DNA from: DSM-111022 sp043424535
GTDB lineage: Bacteria; Bacillota; Bacilli; Lactobacillales; Aerococcaceae
Assembly (NCBI GenBank): GCA_043424535.1
Contig: JBHWOV010000075.1
Span: forward strand, 1 to 10,282
DNA length: 10,282 bases
Direction: 5' to 3'
Notes under the pieces: model-generated
The model's input: the letters and a program-made list of their open reading frames with translations, nothing else
The model's database searches: none
What the model was told of the DNA's origin: nothing
Translations under genes and position numbers: made by a program
Shown here: piece by piece, positions 1 through 5,338 of the stretch
How positions within the stretch are numbered: position 1 is the first letter of the stretch
Layout: the number at the start of each line of letters is the position of its first letter

Positions 1-1
1 A

Positions 2-178
2 AAGCTGGAACTTCAAGTTGTTATAGAAGATATAGATTTAACTAAAATTTCTGTTTCTACAAACAGAGCTAATTTAAATGATATATATTCCGAATTTACT
101 GATGAGATAATGAAACGCTATTCTGAACCATTAAAACAGCAACTATTTATAGAGCTATTTAAACATTCAAAAGAATAA
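2..178 (+). CDS. C-terminal fragment of an unidentified protein (5' end outside the window)
   Basis: An open frame enters from the left edge and runs 58 codons to TAA at 176-178. It begins KLELQVVIEDIDLTK and ends FIELFKHSKE. The fragment is lysine-, glutamate- and isoleucine-rich, looks soluble, and shows no membrane segment or motif I can name. The codons are strongly A/T-ending, and the stretch is visibly more A+T-rich than the ribosomal and RNA-decay genes further right, which may point to an accessory or transferred gene. It converges with the rpmA operon. No strong terminator follows; there is only an A/T-only palindrome at 243-268. The open frame across the window edge is what I see. 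That it is a real gene is inferred from the uninterrupted frame and plausible composition, and its function is unknown. Confidence 0.55.
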   Translation, partial: KLELQVVIEDIDLTKISVSTNRANLNDIYSEFTDEIMKRYSEPLKQQLFIELFKHSKE

Positions 179-242
179 ATTTTAATATTTATTTCTATAC
201 GCATGAATATTTACAAAAATAATACATATGATTCAAATTCGT

Positions 243-268
243 AATTTTTAAAGGCTTTTTTAAAAATT
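243..268. repeat. A/T-only perfect palindrome, possible weak terminator
   Basis: AATTTTTAAA (243-252) is the exact reverse complement of TTTAAAAATT (259-268), with a 6-nt loop. It lies 65 nt after the stop of the partial gene at 2-178. The stem contains no G-C pair, so it would be a poor intrinsic terminator. It could also simply be A+T-rich spacer. Confidence 0.3.
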
Positions 269-295
269 TAGATAATATTTATCGTGATTTATCAT

Positions 296-521
296 CTGTA
301 TGAAGAAAGTTTGGCGAATGTCATCATAGGATCAGCATGGACTGACGCACATCAAACTCTTAGTGCTTCCAGCGCTTAGAGTTTGAGTAGTCAGACAAGC
401 TAGCCAAGCTCTGAGACCTTGGCTCAGGACGTGCTGAGAGCCTTGGAAGTTTACTTCTTAGGCTCTCACATGCGTTAGAAGTGCCCTATGATGAACATGA
501 AGTACAACTTTCGCAATACAG
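296..521 (+). repeat. Branched palindromic repeat, copy R1 (long form with extra hairpin C)
   Basis: The outer stem is CTGTAT (296-301) with ATACAG (516-521), followed by GAAAGTT (305-311) with AACTTTC (506-512) and TCATCATAGG (321-330) with CCTATGATGA (485-494). Inside are three hairpins. Hairpin A has CTGAC (342-346) with GTCAG (390-394) and CAAACTCT (353-360) with AGAGTTTG (378-385). Hairpin B is around the conserved CTGAGACCTTGGCTCAGGAC. Hairpin C has GAGAGCCT (436-443) with AGGCTCTC (460-467) plus an inner GAAGT/ACTTC. The arms match R2-R5 in layout but differ by paired changes. The copy lies in the convergent space between the partial gene and the rpmA terminator. No open frame of note is present. 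Confidence 0.85.
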
Positions 522-552
522 AAAATATACTCCACAACTTTTATTTGAAGAC

Positions 553-587
553 ACAAAAAAACGGCTAGATGCATTCACATCTAACCG
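553..587 (-). terminator. Rho-independent terminator of the rplU-prp-rpmA operon
   Basis: Read on the minus strand, the 10-bp stem CGGTTAGATG/CATCTAGCCG (one G-T pair; plus-strand arms 562-571 and 578-587) has a 6-nt loop and is followed by seven T. It lies about 47 nt after the rpmA stop. Confidence 0.9.
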
Positions 588-633
588 CTCAAATCCACTT
601 AGAGGAGCACTCTAAATGATGGATTGAATTATA

Positions 634-924
634 TTATGCTTCTTGCGCAACAGGGTAAACAGAAACTTGCTTAGCGTTTTTCCCTTTGCGTTCGAACTTA
701 ACAACACCATCCACTAAAGCGAATAAAGTGTCATCGCCACCACGGCCAACATTATGACCAGGGTGAACTTTTGTTCCACGTTGACGGAAAATAATTGTTC
801 CACCGTGAACTGTTTGTCCATCAGCAGCTTTCGCGCCCAAACGTTTAGATTGAGAGTCACGACCGTTTTGAGTCGAACCTCCACCTTTTTTAGTAGCGAA
901 GAGTTGTAAATTTAACTTTAACAT
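634..924 (-). CDS. rpmA: 50S ribosomal protein L27 with cleavable N-terminal extension
   Basis: The 96-residue protein matches bacterial L27 over its whole length: the KKGGGSTQNGRDS start, the SKRLGAKAADG segment, GGTIIFRQRGTK and VGRGGDDTLFA. L27 binds 23S rRNA, and its N-terminal tail reaches the peptidyl-transferase centre. Residues 1-9 (MLKLNLQLF) form the Firmicutes extension. By homology with Staphylococcus aureus, the cut falls after Phe9, leaving Ala10-Thr-Lys-Lys as the mature end. The gene is last in its operon. Its AGGAGG site overlaps the TAG stop of prp, which codes for the protease that makes this cut. A terminator follows at 553-587. Confidence 0.97.
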   Translation of the reverse strand: MLKLNLQLFATKKGGGSTQNGRDSQSKRLGAKAADGQTVHGGTIIFRQRGTKVHPGHNVGRGGDDTLFALVDGVVKFERKGKNAKQVSVYPVAQEA

Positions 925-935
925 GTTGGTACCTC

Positions 936-1274
936 CTAATTTATATATGTTATTTTAATGAATTCTGGATAATTTTCCATTAAGATCGTCAATGCAAATT
1001 CTAGATGATGCAATAATAATTGAGCCTGATCTCTCAAGGTTAACTCGGCAATGTCCGGCAGTGTTATTTTTAAATAACCACCATCCACCTCATTGACCTT
1101 CACATCCACGGGGATCTGCAACAATTGTTGAAGAGAATTCTCAACCGAAATGACCTGACTAGAAACCGCTGCACAGACAATATCATATCCATGATCCGCA
1201 TAATCCGCATGACCGGATAATTCAAACTCTTTAATTTGACCGTCTGTTTCTTTCTTAATGTTTATCTGAATCAT
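936..1274 (-). CDS. prp: Prp, cysteine protease that processes L27 (YsxB/DUF464)
   Basis: The 112-residue protein belongs to the Prp family. The catalytic pair His22 and Cys34 sits at the expected positions, in SGHADYADHGYDIVCAAVS (residues 20-38), followed by the usual Ser/Val-rich helix. Prp removes the N-terminal extension of L27, a step needed for ribosome assembly in Firmicutes that carry this extension. The ATG overlaps the rplU stop by one base (TAATG). I see no Shine-Dalgarno sequence upstream, so translation probably depends on ribosomes finishing rplU. The end of prp supplies the ribosome binding site of rpmA. The rplU-prp-rpmA order is the standard Firmicutes arrangement, and it agrees with the protease and its substrate being made together. 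Confidence 0.96.
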   Translation of the reverse strand: MIQINIKKETDGQIKEFELSGHADYADHGYDIVCAAVSSQVISVENSLQQLLQIPVDVKVNEVDGGYLKITLPDIAELTLRDQAQLLLHHLEFALTILMENYPEFIKITYIN

Positions 1275-1582
1275 TAGGCATTAATTGAGTTAATGGTTAA
1301 TTTCGTATAAGGTTGACGATGACCTAATTTACGGTGTGAGTCTTTACGACGACGGTAACGGAAGACAGTTAATTTCTTACCGCGCCCTTGTTTTTCAACA
1401 GTCGCTTCAACAGTTGCACCTTCAACTAATGGTGTACCAACTTTTGCTTCCTCGCCACCAACGAATACTACCTCATCAAAAGTAACTGTATCTCCTTCAG
1501 CTGCTTCTAATTTCTCAACGAAGATTGTTTGTCCTTCTTCAACTTTTACTTGCTTTCCGCCTGTTTTAATAATTGCGTACAT
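1274..1582 (-). CDS. rplU: 50S ribosomal protein L21
   Basis: The 102-residue protein is a full-length L21. It starts MYAIIKTGGKQVKVEEGQ, has the central beta-barrel region, and ends in the basic RNA-binding signature KLTVFRYRRRKDSHRKLGHR followed by QPYTKLTI. L21 binds 23S rRNA domain I and assembles early into the 50S subunit. It is the first gene of the operon with prp and rpmA. The start is supported by an AGGAGG site followed by a 7-nt spacer. Upstream lie a recognisable L21 leader and a consensus promoter, so expression is probably autoregulated. Confidence 0.97.
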   Translation of the reverse strand: MYAIIKTGGKQVKVEEGQTIFVEKLEAAEGDTVTFDEVVFVGGEEAKVGTPLVEGATVEATVEKQGRGKKLTVFRYRRRKDSHRKLGHRQPYTKLTINSINA

Positions 1583-1689
1583 TCAAGCACCTCCTATAAT
1601 ATAATTACACCGAGACTCGCCATGTTAAGTGATCCAACCGGATACTTCAACTCAACCTGAGCGGTTGCAGATGGGTGCACAAATACAAC
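1583..1689 (-). promoter_or_regulatory. L21 leader (ribosomal-protein autoregulatory mRNA structure)
   Basis: Between the promoter and rplU, the minus strand carries the conserved L21-leader segments GTGCACCCATCTGCAACCG and ACATGGCGAGTCTCGGTGTA. Small hairpins are visible: CAACC with GGTTG (1653-1657 and 1662-1666 on plus), ATCC with GGAT (1632-1635 and 1640-1643), and CGAG with CTCG. Leaders of this family (Rfam L21_leader) precede rplU in Firmicutes and are thought to let free L21 repress its own operon. The left end runs to the ribosome binding site; the right end is the predicted transcript start. Confidence 0.88.
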
Positions 1690-1695
1690 ATTAAA

Positions 1696-1724
1696 ATCTT
1701 ACCAAATAACCACCACCACGTCAA
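1696..1724 (-). promoter_or_regulatory. Sigma-A promoter of rplU-prp-rpmA
   Basis: On the minus strand, the -35 box TTGACG (plus 1719-1724) and the -10 box TAAGAT (plus 1696-1701) are separated by exactly 17 bp. The predicted start near 1689 fits the beginning of the L21 leader. Confidence 0.88.
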
Positions 1725-1779
1725 GCATAAAAGAAAAGATCAGCGAAGAAAATTATATTATTAAGTGCATCATAATGAA

Positions 1780-1796
1780 TATCGCATTATCCGATA
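1780..1796. repeat. TATCG-N7-CGATA inverted repeat, copy 1
   Basis: TATCG (1780-1784) and CGATA (1792-1796) flank a 7-nt spacer ending in TC. The same layout recurs at 2664, 2770 and 10179. A degenerate reverse match lies at 1845-1860. It is upstream of the rplU promoter and left of the repeat array. Confidence 0.6.
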
Positions 1797-1874
1797 TAAT
1801 CTCAATTATCATTACTTTTCTTTATTAAGATGGAATCATCATTTTATCGGAAATAACGAAATTAAATTCGCTGT

Positions 1875-1991
1875 CTTTTTCCATCCGAAGTTGATATTGA
1901 ATTTTGGTTAATCTAGTTCAATTTAATTTACAGAACAATACTTTTTGTATCGTTTAATACAATTTTATATTCCAGCACACTCCTTCTGTAT
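1875..1991 (+). repeat. A+T-rich flanking module of the array, unit 1
   Basis: This stretch starts with CTTTTTCCATCCGAAG and runs into the left end of R2. It matches 2261-2377 at all but two positions by eye (G/C at 1975 and T/C at 1981 or 1982), so one is a recent copy of the other. It contains TATCG at 1948-1952, at the same distance (35 nt) from the palindrome as in units 2 and 3. No open frame is evident. Confidence 0.85.
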
Positions 1992-2154
1992 GCAGAAAGT
2001 TGTACGAATATCATCATAGGACAAAGCATGGACTGGCACATATCAATGCCTCAGCGCTTTAGCACCTAGGCATTGAATAGCCAGCCAAGTCCTGAGACCT
2101 TGGCTCAGGACGTTGCCCTATGATGATCATGAGTCAACTTTCGAAATACAGAAG
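1983..2154 (+). repeat. Branched palindromic repeat, copy R2 (short form)
   Basis: The outer stem is CTTCTGTAT (1983-1991) with ATACAGAAG (2146-2154), followed by GAAAGTTG/CAACTTTC and TCATCATAGG/CCTATGATGA. Hairpin A has CTGGC (2033-2037) with GCCAG (2080-2084) and CAATGCCT (2044-2051) with AGGCATTG (2068-2075). Hairpin B has GTCCTGAG (2089-2096) with CTCAGGAC (2104-2111). Hairpin C is absent and is replaced by a short GTTGCCC join. Compared with R4, two bases are missing from the right arm (GTCAACTTTC rather than GTACAACTTTC). Confidence 0.88.
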
Positions 2155-2165
2155 TTTTCAGAATG

Positions 2166-2206
2166 GTGCCCGATAATGATATGAACAAAACAGGCGAAAT
2201 AAAGAG
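2166..2206 (+). repeat. Orphan right half-arm of the other arm type, after R2
   Basis: Eleven bases after R2 ends, a second right arm begins: GTGCCCGATAATGATATGAA, then a CAGGCGAAATA segment. It matches the right arm of R3 and the minus-strand right arm of R5, not that of R2. It has no left arm of its own nearby. Its end is decayed (ATAAAG where others have ATACAG). Confidence 0.75.
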
Positions 2207-2238
2207 AATTCACAAGCCACTCTAAAACATCTCTAATT

Positions 2239-2377
2239 TCGATACACATTAAATCATATTCTTTTTCCATCCGAAGTTGATATTGAATTTTGGTTAATCT
2301 AGTTCAATTTAATTTACAGAACAATACTTTTTGTATCGTTTAATACAATTTTATATTCCACCACACCCCTTCTGTAT
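2239..2377 (+). repeat. A+T-rich flanking module of the array, unit 2
   Basis: It starts with CGATACACATTAAATCATA, a string repeated before unit 3, and continues as the near-identical copy of unit 1 into the left end of R3. The period from unit 1 is 386 bp. TATCG lies at 2334-2338. Confidence 0.85.
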
Positions 2378-2590
2378 GAAGCAAGTTTTGTGAATATCAT
2401 CATCGGACCAAGCATGGACTGGCACATATCATTCTCTTAGTGCTTCAGCACTTAGAGAATGAATAGCCAGACAAGCCCTGAGACCTTGGCTCAAGGCGTG
2501 CTGAGAGCCTTGGAAGTTTACTTCTTAGGCTCTCACATGCGTTAGAAGTGCCCGATAATGATATGAACAAAAACTGGCGAAATACAGAAG
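2369..2590 (+). repeat. Branched palindromic repeat, copy R3 (long form with hairpin C, second arm type)
   Basis: CTTCTGTAT (2369-2377) pairs with ATACAGAAG (2582-2590). The next arms are AGTTTTGT with ACAAAAACT and ATCATCATCGG with CCGATAATGAT, a different sequence pair from R1, R2 and R4. Hairpin A has CTGGC (2419-2423) with GCCAG (2466-2470) and CATTCTCT (2430-2437) with AGAGAATG (2454-2461). Hairpin B is GCCCTGAG with CTCAAGGC, where one U-A pair of the other copies has become C-G. Hairpin C (2498-2553) is identical over 56 nt to that of R1. Confidence 0.88.
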
Positions 2591-2600
2591 ATTTTGAGCG

Positions 2601-2643
2601 GTGCCCTATGATGATCATGAGTACAACTTTCGAAATACAGCAG
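2601..2643 (+). repeat. Orphan right half-arm after R3
   Basis: Ten bases after R3 closes, a second right arm appears: GTGCCCTATGATGATCATGA, then GTACAACTTTCG and ATACAGCAG. It matches the right arms of R1, R2 and R4, not that of R3. The order of the two arm types is the reverse of that seen after R2. Confidence 0.78.
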
Positions 2644-2663
2644 TTTATTCTTACAAATAGTAA

Positions 2664-2680
2664 TATCGCTCATTCCGATA
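2664..2680. repeat. TATCG-N7-CGATA inverted repeat, copy 2
   Basis: TATCG (2664-2668), a 7-nt spacer ending in TC, then CGATA (2676-2680). It sits between the R3 orphan arm and unit 3, and its right arm merges into the conserved CGATACACATTAAATCATA string. Confidence 0.6.
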
Positions 2681-2813
2681 CACATTAAATCATATTCTTT
2701 TTTCCATCCGAAGTTGATATTGAATATAGATTAATCTAGTTCAATTTAATTTAAAAAAGAATACTTTTATATCGCTATATCCGATATTATTTTCCAACAC
2801 CATCCTTCTGTAT
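2675..2813 (+). repeat. A+T-rich flanking module of the array, unit 3 (diverged)
   Basis: It has the same start as unit 2 and the same order of landmarks (CATCCGAAGTTGATATTGAA, then AATCTAGTTCAATTTAATTT), but differs at many positions afterwards. The period from unit 2 is 436 bp, explained by hairpin C and the orphan arm in R3. Confidence 0.82.
2770..2786. repeat. TATCG-N7-CGATA inverted repeat, copy 3
   Basis: TATCG (2770-2774), a 7-nt spacer, CGATA (2782-2786), with the symmetry extending one base each side (ATATCG/CGATAT). It lies 35 nt left of R4. Units 1 and 2 keep only its TATCG half at the same offset. Confidence 0.6.
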
Positions 2814-2978
2814 GCAGAAAGTTGTACGAATATCATCATAGGATAAAGCATGGACTGGCACATCGCAGACCCTTGGCGCTTCAGCGCTTAGGGAATGCAT
2901 AGCCAGCCAAGTCCTGAGACCTTGGCTTAGGACGTTGCCCTATGATGACTATGAAGTACAACTTTCGAAATACAGAAG
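2805..2978 (+). repeat. Branched palindromic repeat, copy R4 (short form, best-paired arms)
   Basis: CTTCTGTAT (2805-2813) pairs with ATACAGAAG (2970-2978), GAAAGTTGTAC (2817-2827) with GTACAACTTTC (2956-2966), and TCATCATAGG (2833-2842) with CCTATGATGA (2939-2948), all perfectly. Hairpin A has CTGGC (2855-2859) with GCCAG (2902-2906) and an inner GCGCT/AGCGC stem. Hairpin B is GTCCTGAG with CTTAGGAC (one G-T). There is no hairpin C. It ends 12 bases before the terminator of the DUF1002 gene. Confidence 0.9.
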
Positions 2979-2990
2979 AATCTCAATAAA

Positions 2991-3021
2991 TGAAAAGAAC
3001 CTAGCCATATTCGCTAGGTTC
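2991..3021 (-). terminator. Rho-independent terminator of the DUF1002 gene
   Basis: On the minus strand, GAACCTAGC and GCTAGGTTC (plus-strand arms 3013-3021 and 2997-3005) form a perfect 9-bp stem with a 7-nt loop, followed by TTTTCATTTA. It lies 27 nt after the stop codon. Confidence 0.9.
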
Positions 3022-3047
3022 CTTGATTAAAATATCTACGATAATCA

Positions 3048-4730
3048 TTAAGCTGGGTCAGTCGCACCATCATCTTCAGGCACTTCCGTCTCAGGCGCTT
3101 CTTCAACCGGCTCTTCAACCGCAGGCTGGCTCACCTCAGGCGCAGTCTCCACAGGCTCCTCAGAAGAAGGCAGTTCTTCTAACTCAGACTCTGACTCATC
3201 AGAACTTGTCTCCTCAGACTCGCTCTCCTCTTCACTCGTACTTGACTCAGGCTCATAACCAGGAATCGTATAGTCCGGTGAAATTGGTTGTGCAGGATAA
3301 TTATTATCCACATTCACACCATAAGTCGCATTGAAATCAAATGTATCCGCAATTGGAATGAGAGTATCCGTTGCTGAATCCACTTCAGAAACTTCTCCCG
3401 TCTCTAAATTGAACACATAAGTACCCACAATCGGTTGATCAGGTCTTGAATCATCGCGAACAGAGACTTTAATTTCTTTCTCGTCTTGTTCTAAGTCAAC
3501 AAAGCTATACGCTTCAGGCGCATAACCTGACGCATTCGCAATACGTTGGTAAATTTCAGCCAATGTTGGATCCGTTGTTTTCAATGATTCGAAATCATTC
3601 AATGTTTGCGTCCAAACAGTTTTCGTTTGGTTTGGTTGCGCATCTTTATTCGCCGCATACTCATACATTACCGTACGCAATTCATTCAACGCACGTTTTT
3701 CGTCCCCAGTTAAGTCTGGTGTCATTTTCTCAAAGACGAAAGTATGACTATATAATTCTTGAATTGGCGCATCTTGTTCAATCAATTGATACATTCTATC
3801 TGAAAATGCTTGGAATGCTGGATGGAATTTATCTTGATCCGTATAATCTAAGCGATCACCTTCAAGAATTTCTTCAGCAGGTTTGCCTTCAGATAATGAT
3901 TGTAATTGTTCAGGCCAAGACATTACGATACTGTTTTCTAATTGGTCAGCTGTTTCTTCTGTGCTAGCCGCTTCTGTTTGTTTGAACTCTTCGAAGTATT
4001 TAATCAATTCGTCGATGACATCTTGATTAGACAAGCCATTTTCATTCGCATATTGTTCAACAATTTGGACAATGTTAACATCGCCATTATTTTGAATATT
4101 TTGGTTAACAATCGCAATCTTGATTTCTTTGATCATTTGGTTGATTTGCGTATTGTTAATTTGCGTATTATTCGTGATATTGTTGATCACTTGAATTTCT
4201 TTTTGCGCAACTTGTGCGTCTTGTTGATTTAATGAACCTTCATTTTCTAACAAAGCATAAATCCCAACAAGGGCACCTTCACCCGTAACTGGCGCAACCG
4301 TCGCAATATTTAATTGCGCATTTTGAACCCCCGCAGTGATCGCCGCATTTTGATAAGTAGTTGGCGATACTAAAGTAATATTTTCAGGTGTCACGATATT
4401 TACACGCACACCGTAACCTTGAGGCATTTCAGAAATATAAGCACTCGATAACACTGTCGTGCTAGCATTTGAGCCGTCATTTAAATAACGGTTTACCATA
4501 TTTCCGTCAACATATGTAATATTGCTGGCTGGAATATGACCCGCGCCCAATAATTGTAATGTTTGTTGAGCTTGTTGGTCAGTTACTGACGCTCCTAGCG
4601 ATACTAATTGTTTACCTTGTTGTTGTGTCGCCACTGCTTGAACAGGCAGAACGGAATCGAGAACAACATTCGCGCCTCCTACTGTCAATAATGATGCAAC
4701 TAAACCTGTGGTGATAATTTTTTTATTCAT
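3048..4730 (-). CDS. Secreted DUF1002 (YpuA-like) protein with acidic Ser/Glu/Pro-rich tail
   Basis: The protein is 560 residues from the chosen start. ATG codons lie at 4733 and 4730. AAGGAG is 4 nt from the first and 7 nt from the second, so I prefer the second. A signal peptide is clear: MNKK, a hydrophobic core (ITTGLVASLLTVGG) and a likely cut after Ala-Val-Ala near residue 34. The first half matches the DUF1002 family (YpuA of Bacillus), with conserved LVSLGASVTDQQ, ITYVDGNMVNRYL, a GYGVRVNIVTP strand and TGEGALVGIYA; a helical Asn/Gln-rich stretch follows. The middle (about 260-480) is less familiar. The last 70 residues are almost only Glu, Ser, Pro, Thr and Asp, with no LPXTG and no membrane anchor, so release to the medium or loose wall association is likely. 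The biochemical role is unknown. It is transcribed alone, between its own -10 box and terminator. Confidence 0.88.
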   Translation of the reverse strand: MNKKIITTGLVASLLTVGGANVVLDSVLPVQAVATQQQGKQLVSLGASVTDQQAQQTLQLLGAGHIPASNITYVDGNMVNRYLNDGSNASTTVLSSAYISEMPQGYGVRVNIVTPENITLVSPTTYQNAAITAGVQNAQLNIATVAPVTGEGALVGIYALLENEGSLNQQDAQVAQKEIQVINNITNNTQINNTQINQMIKEIKIAIVNQNIQNNGDVNIVQIVEQYANENGLSNQDVIDELIKYFEEFKQTEAASTEETADQLENSIVMSWPEQLQSLSEGKPAEEILEGDRLDYTDQDKFHPAFQAFSDRMYQLIEQDAPIQELYSHTFVFEKMTPDLTGDEKRALNELRTVMYEYAANKDAQPNQTKTVWTQTLNDFESLKTTDPTLAEIYQRIANASGYAPEAYSFVDLEQDEKEIKVSVRDDSRPDQPIVGTYVFNLETGEVSEVDSATDTLIPIADTFDFNATYGVNVDNNYPAQPISPDYTIPGYEPESSTSEEESESEETSSDESESELEELPSSEEPVETAPEVSQPAVEEPVEEAPETEVPEDDGATDPA

Positions 4731-4758
4731 CATCTCACTCCTTTGCTTTCATACCTCT

Positions 4759-4767
4759 ATTTTACCA
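4759..4767 (-). promoter_or_regulatory. Extended -10 promoter of the DUF1002 gene
   Basis: The minus strand reads TGGTAAAAT (TG-N-TAAAAT), 26 nt before the ribosome binding site. No convincing -35 box lies 16-18 bp further up, as is usual for extended -10 promoters. Confidence 0.55.
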
Positions 4768-4837
4768 TATTTCACTATAATTTGGGCTGTTTTGTGATGA
4801 TATCAAGATAAAGACAAGAAAAATTCACATTTTTATA

Positions 4838-4866
4838 AAGAAAAAACGCCTATAAAAATAGACGTT
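4838..4866 (-). terminator. Rho-independent terminator overlapping the smpB stop codon
   Basis: On the minus strand, AACGTCTA and TAGGCGTT (plus-strand arms 4859-4866 and 4845-4852, one G-T pair) enclose a 6-nt loop and are followed by TTTTTTC. The first stem bases belong to the smpB TAA. It ends the est-rnr-smpB transcript before the DUF1002 promoter. Confidence 0.85.
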
Positions 4867-5323
4867 ATCGTGCTCTCATAGCGCGATCAATATCGCGTTT
4901 GGCTTGTTGTTCTTTGAGGGCATGACGTTTGTCATAACGATTTTTACCGCGTGCCAGTCCGATAAGTACTTTGGCACGGCCACGGACGAGATACATTTTT
5001 AATGGCACAATCGTATAGCCCATTTGCTTGACTTCTTGACCTAATTTCGCAATTTGTTGCTTGTGAAGCAATAATTTACGGTCGCGGAGTGGGTCATGGT
5101 TGAATTGATTACCTTGTTCATAAGGACTGATATGTACGCCCTTAAGCCATGCTTCTCCCCGGTGAATCGAGACGAAGCCATCTTGCAGATTGACTTTTCC
5201 TGCGCGGATGGATTTTATCTCGGTGCCATGGAGTACGAGTCCGGCTTCATAAGTATCGACAATTTCATAATCATGTCTTGCTTTTCGGTTGGAAGCGAGC
5301 GGTTTGGTTTTAACCTTGCTCAT
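4865..5323 (-). CDS. smpB: SmpB, tmRNA-binding protein for ribosome rescue
   Basis: The 152-residue protein is full length. Family landmarks in order are NRKARHDYEI (12-21), LHGTEIKSIRAGKVNLQDGF (31-50), HISPYEQGN (64-72), and the RNA-binding LARGKNRYDKRHALKE (123-138), with the basic C-terminal tail KRDIDRAMRAR. SmpB binds the tRNA-like domain of tmRNA and brings it to stalled ribosomes. The tail enters the empty mRNA channel. The gene follows rnr by 15 nt with GGAGG in the gap, so the two are co-transcribed. RNase R is recruited to tmRNA-rescued ribosomes, which fits the pairing. In many Firmicutes ssrA comes next; here a terminator and the DUF1002 gene do. Confidence 0.97.
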   Translation of the reverse strand: MSKVKTKPLASNRKARHDYEIVDTYEAGLVLHGTEIKSIRAGKVNLQDGFVSIHRGEAWLKGVHISPYEQGNQFNHDPLRDRKLLLHKQQIAKLGQEVKQMGYTIVPLKMYLVRGRAKVLIGLARGKNRYDKRHALKEQQAKRDIDRAMRAR

Positions 5324-5338
5324 GTCATTCCTCCTTTA

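Noticed and set aside
296..2978. Cloverleaf-like folds of R1-R4 as tRNA or tmRNA genes
   Set aside because: There is no acceptor stem with CCA, no T-arm TTCRA motif and no plausible anticodon loop, and the units are too long for tRNA. No tag-peptide frame typical of tmRNA is seen.
1875..2978. CRISPR array or integron attC array
   Set aside because: Units are near 400 bp, with long palindromes and repeated flanks instead of short repeats with unique spacers. No gene cassettes or integrase are present.
3023..3334. Plus-strand open frame of 103 codons opposite the DUF1002 tail
   Set aside because: It is the shadow of the Glu/Ser/Pro-rich coding region, giving a low-complexity His/Gln/Ser/Pro product with no ribosome binding site. 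It also starts within 2 nt of the DUF1002 terminator stem.
4734..4864. ssrA (tmRNA) after smpB
   Set aside because: The 130-nt gap holds only the smpB terminator and the DUF1002 promoter region, and is too short for tmRNA.
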